Assembly (NCBI RefSeq): GCF_000002235.5
Contig: NW_022145613.1
Coordinates: forward strand, 498,501-562,500
Length of the DNA stretch: 64,000 nt
Source: Strongylocentrotus purpuratus
Lineage: Eukaryota; Echinodermata; Echinoidea; Camarodonta; Strongylocentrotidae
Direction: 5' to 3'
Shown here: piece after piece, positions 49,756 to 59,046 of the stretch
Layout: every line of letters begins with the position of its first letter
Position numbering within the stretch: the first letter of the stretch is position 1
Translations under genes and position numbers: made by a program
Notes under the pieces: model-generated
Databases searched by the model: none
The model's input: the letters and a program-made list of their open reading frames with translations, nothing else
Told to the model about the DNA's origin: nothing

Positions 49756-50725
49756 CAGGGGCGTCAATCCGGGGGGGGGGGGCGGGGGACGGGGGACACG
49801 TCCTCCCGTCCCCCCCCCCAGTATTTTTAGGTGGTGAAATGTCCCCCCCCCCCCATGTTTTGTCAGAAAAGAAGTTCTTTAATAATTTAATGTAACGTCA
49901 AAGCTTCCGCGCGGGAGGGTGGGGGAACTGAATTCAAACAAGGATTAAGAGTCGAGAACGGTACACACGAATCGTCTTCTTTCTCTGATAATCAAATGAA
50001 ACGTCGCAGGTTCCGCGCTTCGCGCGGGAGAGGGGGGGGGGGGGACTTTTTTCAAACAAGGATTAATAGTCGACAACGGTACTACTAAACGTCTTCTTTC
50101 TCTAAAAATTTAATAAAACAGGGATTAAGAGTCGAGAACGGTACAACAAATCGTCTTCGTTCTCTAATATTTAAATGAAACGTCAAAGCTTCCGCGCTAC
50201 GCGCGAGAGGGTGGAAACTGAATTCAGGCAAGGATTAAGAGTCGAGAACGGTACAACAAATCGTCTTCTTTCTCTAATATTAAATGAAACGTCACAGCTT
50301 TCGCGCTACGCGCGGGAGGGGGGAAACTGAATTCAAACAGGGATTAAGAGTCAAGAACGGTACAACGAATCGTCTTCTTTTTTTAATAATTTAATGAAAC
50401 ATCAAAGCTTCCACGCTTCGCGCGGGAGGGGGGGGGAGGGGAAGGGAACTGAATTCAAACAAGGATTAAGAGTCGAGAACGGTATACAATGAATCGTCTT
50501 CTTTCTCTAAAAATGTAATGAAACGTCAAAGATATTTTTTTTAAAAGACAATAAATGAACCCGTCATCAATGAAAGTACATGCCGTGAAACAGAATAACT
50601 AGAGAGAAAGAGAGTGCGTGTGTAGCAACATAATGTGGTATAATTTTGAAAGTAACTGTAAAGGTGACATGTAATTGTGTCCCCCCCCCCCCCCCTTCAT
50701 GCTCAAACTCGGATTGACGCCCTTG
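49756..50725. mobile_element. 970-bp non-autonomous DNA transposon (8-bp target duplication)
   Basis: Terminal repeats are CAGGGGCGTCAATCCG and, at the right end in reverse, CAAGGGCGTCAATCCG, each followed by a poly-G/poly-C run. A perfect 8-bp duplication, ATCATGAT, flanks it (49748-49755, 50726-50733). The interior is a tandem array of a roughly 110-bp unit. It lies inside the 49182-51956 element, so it is younger than that one. The terminal CAG plus the 8-bp duplication suggests hAT; P-type is possible. Confidence 0.85.
49880..50535 (+). repeat. Minisatellite, unit roughly 110 bp, about 6 copies
   Basis: Each unit carries AACGTCAAAGCTTCCGCGCT, a palindromic CGCGC core, a G run, GGATTAAGAGTCGAGAACGG and AATCGTCTTCTTTCTCTAA. 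Copies are anchored near 49969, 50084, 50150, 50260, 50364 and 50491. The same unit fills the element at 53.5-55.6 kb in the opposite orientation. Confidence 0.88.
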
Positions 50726-50859
50726 ATCATGATGCTATAAATGTGTACAGTAAAACTATGTTTTCTGATATGTTACTCATGAATAAATATTTGTCAATTT
50801 CAGAGTTTGATCTCTCACAGCAAATAATTATAGAACGATGTAGCTTAAACAGAACCTCT

Positions 50860-51095
50860 GCAGAGCGCGCGCTTATCTGGAATGTGATGGTGCGGTTGAT
50901 GTAACATTGGCGGCTTTCTGCTTTGTATCAGAGTGTCAAAGCTGCTTATTGATGTTCTCCCAGACTATTCATACCGCAATAGTGATTGACGATCAACTCT
51001 TTGCAAAGCGCGCGCTTCTCTGGAATGTGATGGTGCGGTTAGCATTAGGTGTACATGGGCGGCTTTCTGCTTTGTATCAAGGTATCAAAGTATCA
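50860..51095. repeat. 142-bp direct duplication
   Basis: GAATGTGATGGTGCGGTT with upstream GCGCGCGCTT and downstream GGCGGCTTTCTGCTTTGTATC appears at about 50866-50935 and again at 51008-51080. It is inside the 2.8-kb element. The two 75-76 codon frames over it are not supported as genes. Confidence 0.75.
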
Positions 51096-51644
51096 AGCCC
51101 ACAAGAAAGTGAAATTGTTGGAAATATGCATTTGTAGGAAATTACATTTTATAGTAGTCATTGCCACGTTTTAAAATGTCCATCAATCTTCAGAAGGGAC
51201 GTTGAAGTGGGGGCGAAGGGGGGGGGGGGCGGAGGACTCACAGCATGATATCTTATCCTCTTTTTTTGGGGGGGGGGGCTGTGATGACTTTTCTTTTTAT
51301 TAATGATTACACCATCGAGCCACAACTCGGCCTATAAGTATTCATGGCCAAACTACTCGATTTTAGACATTCTTTTGACCCAGAAGTTTGCTCAGTGTAC
51401 CGGTTTCACTATGGGTCACTATGCCCCCAAAGAAGGATACAGCCCCCCCCCCCCGTCTTCCCTCGGCAATAATCGGGCAAAAAGTCCCAATTTCGGGCAG
51501 AAAGGTAAATAAAAGTTACAGAAAGAAGAAAATAAAGCAGCGCTGGAATTAATGACTGCAGAGCATCCTTCGTTTTATCTTTTCGATAAGCCTAACATTA
51601 CATTACCAATATTCAACCTGTAACATGCTTTTTTATATATTTTA

Positions 51645-51948
51645 CCTCTAACATTTTTACCTTTGACATTTTTACCTCTGACATTTTTTCCTCTGACATT
51701 TTTACCTCTGACATTTTTACCTCTGTCATTTTTACCTCTGACATTTTTACCTCTGACATTTTTACCTCTGACATTTTTTTCCTCTGACATTTTTACCTCT
51801 GACATTTTTTCCTCTGACATTTTTACCTCTGACATTTTTACCTCTGACATTTTTACCTCTGACATTTTTACCTCTGACATTTTTTTCCTCTGACATTTTT
51901 ACCTCTGACATTTTTTTCCTCTGACATTTTTTCCTCTGACATTTTTAC
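51645..51948 (-). repeat. Right terminal array of the 15-bp unit, inverted
   Basis: About 20 copies of TCTGACATTTTTACC and the variant TCTGACATTTTTTCC. Because 15 is divisible by three, frames stay open and give MSEVK or LTFLP pentapeptide repeats. These are not proteins I would annotate. Confidence 0.92.
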
Positions 51949-52239
51949 ACCGAGCCATAAGTAGTGCAGTCCCGCGTTCAGTGAATTACTATCCGTCATT
52001 ATGGTATAGGCCTGCGATTGCAGACACACGCGTACTAATGGGGGGGGGGGGTATATACAAACAAATAATCAAACATGACTTAATTCTTATTCGATATCAT
52101 TGACTTACACGTGTTGCTGAAATGACGTGATTGGTTCTTTCACCCTTTTTTTGTAAATTATACTTGTTTATGCGTTTGGTGGAAAATGAGAAATTCTCAA
52201 ATTAATGGTCAGGCAAAAAACTTTAGAGTATCACCTTTT

Positions 52240-53445
52240 TACATAGGAAAGGTGCCCCCTTTAACCTCAGATAAGCGCCCCTTTTTAATTTTAAATAGAT
52301 GCCTGTTCCACATTCTTATACGTGCCTCTTACCAACCCTGATAATTGCCCTATTCAAATATGAGAGGTGCCCATTCTACTTAAACAAGTGCCCCTTTCTT
52401 TTGTAATAAGTGCCCCTTCCGCTTCAAATAAGTGGCCCCGTTTATCTTTGAAGAGTGCCTTTTCTCACCTCTGATAAGTGCCCCTTTTTATTTCGACACG
52501 TGCCCCTTTTCCTTTTGATAGATGCCCCTTTAAAAAATAAGAGCCACCTCCTCGACAAATGCCCCGGGCCGATTCATAGCTCTAATACATACCTCTATCA
52601 AAATCTCATGGGTGCCCCTTTCCCGTACAAACAAGTGCTAATTTCCTTTATAATAAGTGCCCCCTATTCATCTCAGGTGAGTGCCCCTTTTCAGGTACAA
52701 GAAGTGCTTCTTACCACTTCTGATATGTGCCCATTCACCTCTTATAATTGCCCCCTTTTCATCTCTGGTGAGTACCCTTATTCAAATTTGAAAGATACCC
52801 TCTTTAACTTTGTCATAGTGCCCCCTTTTAAGCTCCGATAAGTGCCTCTGTTATTTTGACACGAGCCCCCTTATTCTTCCTAATTAGTGCCATTTTCCTT
52901 CTGACAATTACTCCTAATTATCTTTTGTAATAAGTGCCTCTTTCTGTTCTCATTAGTGCCGTTTTCATCTCTGGTGTGTGCCCCTTATCGGTGCGAGAAG
53001 TGCCCTATTTTCACCTCTCATAATTCCTCTGTTTACTTTAACACGAGCTTCTTTCCTTTTGTATATATGCCCTTTTTTCCTTTCATCATAAAATGTGCTC
53101 ATTATTTAAAGCAACTAAGTGTATTTTTTTTTCATTAATTTCGCCCAAAGCTTGCTCGCTACGCTCGCTCGCATTTAAAGTTGATATAATTATGTTTCTG
53201 TATTATATAACTTTTTATAAATTAAATACCTATTTATATATCAGACCATCACACCCAGCTGCAAAGTATGATGCTTAAGCAGTATCTTGGATCATGTACA
53301 GAGTGAAACAACGTTGAAATAATCCCTGATAATGTAATCACAGTCATTGTAGGGTATATGTCTAAAAAATTGCATATTTTCACTTTGAGGTTTCCCTCTG
53401 TAGGTGCCCCTTCTCCCAGAAAGTGCCCCTTGTGTTGGTGCCCCC
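52240..53445 (+). repeat. Degenerate GTGCCCC tandem array, unit about 30 bp
   Basis: The motif AAGTGCCCCTTTT recurs roughly every 28-38 bp, some 30 or more times, with AT-rich spacers often reading CTCTGATAA. It becomes sparse after 53.1 kb and closes with GTGCCCCTTGTGTTGGTGCC and a C run. A few further GTGCCC motifs at 55.92-56.02 kb suggest that the element inserted at 53498 cut through the array's edge. It has no coding meaning, though it leaves a 128-codon frame open (52455-52841). Confidence 0.8.
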
Positions 53446-53639
53446 CCCCCCCACTTTGTAAGACGCTCCACCACCCCTGGATAATGGATGGGACATCCAG
53501 GCGCGGATCCAGGATTTCTTAGGGGGGGGGCCCAAATTTGAAATTATGCGAGCCAAATATTGGTACGTTTATGGTGACCAACAGTGACGTAATGCGGGGG
53601 GGGGGGAGGGATCGGTGCAGGGGGGGGGGGGCGAGTTTC

Positions 53640-54715
53640 CCCCTCCCAGGCTTTGACGTTTCATTATATTATTAGAGAAAGAAGACGATTCGTTGTACCG
53701 TTCTCGAAAATAATTCTCGTCTGAATTTAGTTTTCCCCTCCCGCGCGAAGCGCGGAAAATTTTACGACTAATTAATTATTAGAGAAAGAAGACGATTCGT
53801 TGTACAGTTCTGGACTCTTAATCCTTGTCTAAATTCAGTCCCCCCCCCCCTCCCCCTCCTGCGCGAAGCGCGGAAGCTTTGACGTTTTATTAAACTATAA
53901 AAAAGAAGACGATTCGTTGTACCGTTCTCGAAAATAATTCTCGTCTGAATTTAGTTTTTCCCCTCCCGCGCAAAGCGCGGAAAATTTTACGACTTATTAA
54001 ATTATTAGAGAAAGAAGACGATTCGTTGTACAGTTCTCGAAAATAATTCTCGTCTTAATTTAGTTTTTTCCCCTCCCGCGCGAAGCGCGGAAAATTTTAC
54101 GACTTATTAAATTATTAGAGAAAGAAGACGATTCGTTGTACAGTTCTGGACTCTTAATTCTTGTCTAAATTCAGTCCCCCCCTCCCCCTCCTGCGCGAAG
54201 CGCGGAAGCTTTGACGTTTTATATTAACTATTAAAGGAAGAAGACGATTCGTTGTACCGTTCTCGAAAATAATTCTCGTTTGAATTTAGTTTTTTCCCCC
54301 TCCCGCGCGAAGCGCGAAAAATTTTACGTTTCATTAAATCATTAGAGAAAGAAGACGATTTGTTGTACAGTTCTCGACTCTTAATCCTCGTCTGAATTCA
54401 GGTTCCCCCCTCCCGCGCAAAGCGCGGAAGCTTTTAATCTTCATTTAATCATTAGAGAAGAAGACGATTCATTGTACCGTTCTCGAAAATAATCCTCATC
54501 GGAATTTAGTTCCCCCTCCATCCCGCGCGAAGCGCATAAGCTTTTACGTTTCATTAAATAATTAAAGATTCGTATTACCGTTCTCGCCTCTGAATCCTCG
54601 TCTCAATTCAGGTCCCCCCCCCCCTCCTCCCCTCCTGCGCGAGGCTTTGACGTTTTATTATTAGAGAAAGAAAACGATGCGTTGTACCGTTCTCTATACT
54701 CTTAATCCTTGTCTG
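53640..54715 (-). repeat. Minisatellite, about 110-bp unit, 10 copies, two alternating types
   Basis: GAAGACGATTCGTTGTAC is found near 53681, 53788, 53907, 54018, 54128, 54238, 54349 and 54457, with weaker copies at 54565 and 54669. Units of type A continue CTCGAAAATAATTCTCGTCT; type B continue ACTCTTAATCCTTGTCT. A CGCGCGAAGCGCGG hairpin core closes each unit. This is the reverse complement of the array at 49.88-50.54 kb. Confidence 0.9.
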
Positions 54716-54724
54716 AATTTCAAA

Positions 54725-55035
54725 GAGGTGGGGTCGAGGCGGCGGAGCCGCCCCGGAAGCTCAGGGTTTTAGGCGTTTAATTAAGATCAGATGAGCATAT
54801 TTTTGTGTATACCTTATTATTTTGTGACACTGGCAAGTCACTATTTGACGTGGGGTCCAGGGGGCGGAGCCCCAAAAAATCAGGGTTTTTAGGCATTAAA
54901 TTACCGTCAGATGATCATCTAAGGGCCCGCCGTAGGGCCCTAGATGGAATCCAGGGGGCAAGCCCCCGGAAGCTTAGGGGTTTTAGGCATTTAATCACGG
55001 TCAGATGAGCATATTTTGATGCCTCGAGGCTCTCG
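54725..55035 (+). repeat. Second tandem repeat in the same element, about 100-120 bp, 3 copies
   Basis: Copies start near 54729, 54851 and 54947. Each has a GGGGTCCAGGGGGCGGAGCC-type palindromic head, then AGGGTTTTAGGCATTTAAT and GTCAGATGAGCATA. Confidence 0.8.
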
Positions 55036-55349
55036 ATCCCCGCCGTACCTCGGGCCCTGACATGTAGGAATCTCAAGAATCATATTTTTTTTTGCTGGTT
55101 GTAAATTTAGGAATTTTTTTATTTTCCAACAAACACATACAAACGTATAATTTACTAAAAAGTGAGGAAAAATTTCGGAAATTATGTCATTTCAGCATTT
55201 TTTTGTAATACACCGTTGTGGAATCAGAAATAAACCACGTTTGAATTTGATTTCCCCCAAGCCCCCCCCCCCTCTATCAGTACGCCAGTATCTCCTCTTT
55301 TCCTTTTCTTTCTTTCCCTTTCCTTCCTTCTCTCTTATTTTTTTTTTGA

Positions 55350-55560
55350 TGGGGGGGGGGGGGGGGGGGGGGGGGTTAACAGCCTGGGAGGCAAGGCCCT
55401 TTCGGCCCCCTTCTTCTTCCCCCTTTACTTTTCTTCTTCCTCTTCTTTCTTTCCCTTTTTCTCCTTTTTCCCTTTCTCCCTTCTTTTCCTTCTTCTCTCT
55501 TTTTTTTTTTTTTTTTTTTTTTTTTTGCGGGGGGGGGGGGGGGGGGGGGGGGGGGGCCAA
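55350..55560. repeat. Poly-G, polypyrimidine and poly-T tracts
   Basis: A G run near 55350-55375, CTTTC-rich sequence, a T run near 55500-55526 and a second G run near 55529-55556. This is the inner right end of the 53498 element. Long frames on both strands here (Lys/Glu or Phe/Pro runs) are artefacts. Confidence 0.92.
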
Positions 55561-55603
55561 GGCCCGCTCGGCCCCCCCCCCTGGATCCGCGCCTGGGGAC
55601 ATC

Positions 55604-57640
55604 AACTTATCATCTCATTGCTCAAAATGTGAAGGACATTAATTTAAGCAATCAAGTAATTTGTTATAGTGGGTAGATGTGAAGTACTCTAGCCTCATGA
55701 ATAGTCAACATAACAACAAAAAAGTATGCCATAGCTAAATACGTAGTTTGTAGGCCAACATCTTGTCCATTATCGTCGATATCCGCGCACCCCCTTCCCC
55801 TCCTTAATTCGAGAAACTCGTTATTTTTTGTTATTATTTTGGCCTAATTGCTGGCCAAAATAAATCGTAAAAGTCAACTGAAGCTGAAAAGGGTGAAGTG
55901 CTATTCCCCCAAAATAAAAAGGTGCCCTTGTCCAGTGAACAAATTTAATTATGCACCTCATTTTATGGAATCAGTGCCCTTCCTGAGGGAAAAAAGAAGG
56001 TTTGCCCCGACAGCTAAGCTTGCCCCATAATACAGAAAGTCAGGTTAACACCGTCCTTGAAAGGTTCATTTTCATAGCTACTTTTTCAGAAATCAATAGA
56101 TGTTTTAATAGACATGTACATAAAACAATGACTTGCAATCCAACATTTGTTTTTAATTGGCAAATCTGACTTTTATCGAAACAAGTTCTTCGAGTGAACT
56201 CCAGCCTCGATCTCAATAAGTCCCGATGTGTATAACCCCCCCCCCCCCCACTCAGTGTTTATTTCGGGTACGCATATGCAATGCGTGTTTCCAGCGACCC
56301 CCCCCCCCCCCCCCCCCCCCCCACTCAGCAAAAGTCCGGTGTGTAAAGTCAATACGGGTAGACCTTTTTCTTTTGTTACGAGCCGGAGAGTTTGGGAACA
56401 CGCATGGTATCCCAAAAGAGAGGAGCCGACCCTACCCATATCAGAGGCTAACGAACGAAAGAGACAGAAATTTTCGGTGTAGGTATCCCTCCGTTCACGG
56501 AGTGGGGGCACAGCAAATATTCAAGACACCACTGACTCGGAGACTAGTCTCTAAACCCTGTAAAAAAAAACAATAAAATGGGAGAAATTTGTAAAATGAC
56601 TGAAGCATAAATATTCATAAAATGAAGACTGAAAATAAATAAAATAGCCCGGGTAAAATAGGTACGTACCCAATTGCACCCCCCCCCCAAAAAAAAAAAT
56701 GCTCCAAAGTGCTTGCTTTGATTTGTGTAATTATTCATGCTAAAATCGCCAGTCGTTATCAATCAAAATTCTTGATTTCCTCTAGTCGATTAATTGAACA
56801 AACTGAAGGTTCTCATGGAAAATGCCGGGGTAAATGTTTGTCACATAGGGCCTACTAAAACAATAAACAGATAAAGAGGGCATTTTGAGATAGATCTAGA
56901 CCAAGAAGTTACCAGCAACTTCTTGGATAGACTGGGCAGGGAGGTAACTCACATACCCTGGACTGGGCATCGAGCGCGCGCATGAAATCATTTGGCGTCT
57001 GATACTGTAGTCCGTAGCGTGACCTCTATGAACGCGGTCGGAGCTTGTGTCAAATGTCGAATTGCAACCAGACCTTGAACGTTCATATTTAGGTAATGTA
57101 TGCTCAATTTTATCTTTAAAATAATATTTGAACGTATGAACACTGATACGTGCATACGTCAATGAAATAATACGAAGTCTGGTGTGAAATAATGAAATTA
57201 ATATTTGTCTTTGTTCGGCCGTTAGAGTTTGTACAGCCCCACTCGGAGATTTATTTGTTGGGCAAGATGGCAAGTTCAGGGTGTTTGAGAATTTCGGCTG
57301 ATGGCGAAACGAGGATAGAGTTTTCCCCCGGCCCCTGTATTCATAAATTTCAGTTGTCTCTGTGTTATTTTGAGAACAATTCCACACTACATGTTTGATC
57401 TTTTTTCTTGTTTTTCCTCTTTGCGTAAGGTGTACATTTTATAGATATTTTTTTTAGCTTGATGTGTGACGTGTGAGTGAGATTCTGACTCTGAGTGGTC
57501 AGTTACGAAGTTTGTGTATATTCAGTCTGAATTCTGTGTGATTCTGAACTCTCTTGCATACTGTCAATCGATCACTTGGTACTTGGTACTTGGTTGTTGT
57601 TCCTCCAAAAGATTCCTAGTGGAATTTAAACTGGAGTGGA
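55604..57640. other. Intergenic, no gene supported
   Basis: It contains residual GTGCCC motifs (about 55.92-56.02 kb) and two poly-C tracts (56.24 and 56.30 kb), each followed by CACTCAG. A 163-codon minus-strand frame (56896-57387) has ordinary composition but no domain I recognise, no splice support, and a competing plus-strand frame. I leave it as unassigned. Confidence 0.5.
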
Positions 57641-57649
57641 GGTCGTGGT

Positions 57650-58015
57650 GGCAGAGGGTGGACTTATTTCGGAAGGAGTGCTACTTTAAACTTTGCTGAG
57701 TCAGTCAGGGATACTAAAATCGGATCGAGATTATTCCATGCTCTGGTTGTGCATGGACAAAATGAGTTCTTGTATACATCTAATCTGGTTAATGGTATTT
57801 TGAACTGACTTGAGTGCCCACGTCTGCTATGATCTGGTTTAGGTTTAATGTGGGTTCGGGCATCTAGAGGTCTATGTCCAGCTGGCCATGTGACATTTTG
57901 TGGAAACAGCTTAGACGGTGAGCTTCGCGTCTGTCTTGGAGAGAGTTCCACTTAAGAGAATTTAGACCACTAATAATATTTAAGATAACCTTGTACCCCA
58001 GGGGCTGCTTTCGAA
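57650..58015 (-). mobile_element. LINE fragment, C-terminal end of reverse-transcriptase ORF
   Basis: On the minus strand one frame reads NSLKWNSLQDRREAHRLSCF, the 'L-x-W-x-x-L-x-x-R-R' helix near the end of CR1/Jockey-type reverse transcriptases. After a frame change, the neighbouring frame gives ARTHIKPKPDHSRRGHSSQF, then SFCPCTTRAWNNLDPILVSL, the typical 'FFPRTIRDWNxLP' closing motif. It is a 5'-truncated, frameshifted, inactive copy. Confidence 0.7.
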
Positions 58016-58175
58016 ACCAACGTCAAGACCAGGCAAAAAATTAAGTTTTTCATTTCGGGGGCTCCATTTCAAATTTTGGGGAAATTTTCGGGGGCTACTT
58101 TTTCAACTTTCGGGGGCTCTTTTTCCATTTCGGGGGCTCTTTTTTCTGGGGCTACTTTTTCGTTAATTCATAAAA
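58000..58175 (+). repeat. Degenerate repeat with CGGGGGCT core
   Basis: TTTCGGGGGCTCTTTTT-like units, about 25-35 bp apart, five to six copies from 58.05 to 58.16 kb. More copies lie at 59.17-59.28 kb in both orientations, and a relative at 1.07-1.19 kb. This is possibly one dispersed element whose two ends are at 58.0 and 59.3 kb. Confidence 0.6.
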
Positions 58176-58597
58176 GGATAGGCCTACAGTTTGTTGAGAT
58201 TTGTTTAGTAGGCTAAGGTTTCGGGCTTCCTGCTTCATAATTGCCTATTAAAAAAGAAACCCCTTTTTCTAGTTCAATAACTAAGTTTTCATGTATTGAT
58301 TTGATGCAAGAACTGTAACATAATAGACCCTAGATTGTGACTATTTCTGGCCATGAATTTCGATAATCATTTTTCAAAGTAAAATTTTCACAAGAAAATC
58401 AGACAGTCGTTTAAAAACATAGACATTAGTAATACTTTTACTAATTCTAAGCTCAGGTTTCGTAAATCTATTCACGAAACTAGATTGAAATCGCGCCAAT
58501 AATGATGCAAACCAACAGATAACAATTTCAAAGTGTCAAATCTCTTCGACTCGAGCTCAGCCCAACTCACGCCCACACTGCAGCTGCAGGAAACTTC

Positions 58598-58656
58598 AAC
58601 ACCGGCGCCGCAGGCGTCGGACGCCTGCGCTGCCGGACGCCTGCGCTGCCGGTGTT
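58598..58656. repeat. GC-rich palindromic duplication
   Basis: GGACGCCTGCGCTGCC occurs twice in tandem, preceded by the inverted GGCGCCGCAGGCGTC. A strong hairpin, possibly part of the CpG-richer region upstream of KDM1B. Confidence 0.7.
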
Positions 58657-58779
58657 GGAGCTTTAGCCCATCTTCACTCACACACACTGCACAGCGGCAA
58701 TGCACTGTATTGTACAAATGCGTGTCAGTCACGGTGATTTTGTCTGATTTTCTTTACTTTTAAGAAATGATTATCAAAA

Positions 58780-59046
58780 TTACGTAAACATGGCGAGAAT
58801 ATCACAAAATAGGCTTTAATTTCATACCTCTATTTATGGAAACTTTATAAAATTGCGGCAATCGTGAATTCGTGATGGAAATTGATTGCAGTTTCGCGAT
58901 CATTTAGTGGTTCATGGTCTAGATTCAGCTTCTACCAAAACAAAATCGACCGCCAAAAACTCGACCCCTACGCTCCGTCTCGATCTCTCGCAACTGCGAA
59001 AATGTACGTGTTTTTGGCGTACTTGCGTGCGACATGGTAAGCCAGG
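58780..59046 (+). promoter_or_regulatory. Candidate KDM1B promoter and untranslated first exon
   Basis: AAACATGGCGAG (58786-58797) is a YY1-like site in a locally CpG-rich stretch about 0.9 kb upstream of the KDM1B start codon. The coding exon is preceded by a TTTCAG acceptor at 59685, so an upstream non-coding exon must exist. CCAG|GTAAGG at 59046/59047 is a plausible donor for it. The CGGGGGCT repeat overlaps this region, so it may instead be repeat sequence. Inferred. Confidence 0.35.

Larger units (their letters stand above)
49182..51956. mobile_element. 2.8-kb non-autonomous DNA transposon with tandem-repeat termini
   Basis: A perfect 8-bp target duplication, ATAAGTAG, flanks it (49174-49181 and 51957-51964) inside a MITE of known sequence. 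The ends are loosely inverted (GGTGCCAGGTAAAAATG against GGCTCGGTGTAAAAATG) and continue into inverted arrays of a 15-bp unit. The interior holds poly-G tracts, a nested 970-bp element and a 142-bp direct duplication, and no transposase-like frame. An 8-bp duplication is shared by hAT and P-type elements, and the superfamily is left open. Confidence 0.75.
49014..51975. mobile_element. TTAA-type MITE split by a 2.8-kb insertion
   Basis: The left part begins TTAA-AGCC (49014-49021) and follows the same sequence as the MITE at 22.0 kb, through GGCGCAAGTAGCTATAAGTAG (to 49181). It resumes only at 51957 with ATAAGTAGTGCAGT. The end beyond about 51972 has drifted. The intact relative at 63301-63488 shows that these two parts are contiguous in the empty form. 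Confidence 0.7.
53498..55595. mobile_element. 2.1-kb non-autonomous DNA transposon with perfect 8-bp target duplication
   Basis: Both ends carry the identical 16-bp inverted repeat CAGGCGCGGATCCAGG followed by a G run. The flanks carry a perfect 8-bp duplication, GGGACATC (53490-53497 and 55596-55603). Inside are ten units of the roughly 110-bp minisatellite, three units of another repeat (about 54.73-55.03 kb) and long poly-G and pyrimidine stretches. There is no transposase. The signature fits hAT (or P) non-autonomous elements. The perfect duplication and ends suggest a fairly recent insertion. Confidence 0.88.

Noticed and set aside
51575-51893. MSEVK pentapeptide repeat frame (101 codons) and its LTFLP counterpart
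   Set aside because: The 15-bp transposon end array is divisible by three, which keeps frames open. No start context or domain supports a protein.
55184-55642. 152- and 137-codon overlapping frames on both strands with long Pro, Phe, Lys or Glu runs
   Set aside because: They are homopolymer and pyrimidine tracts inside the 53498-55595 transposon.
56896-57387. 163-codon minus-strand frame with ordinary composition
   Set aside because: I recognise no domain, see no convincing splice sites, and a plus-strand frame overlaps. It is kept as unassigned and could be revisited with transcript data.
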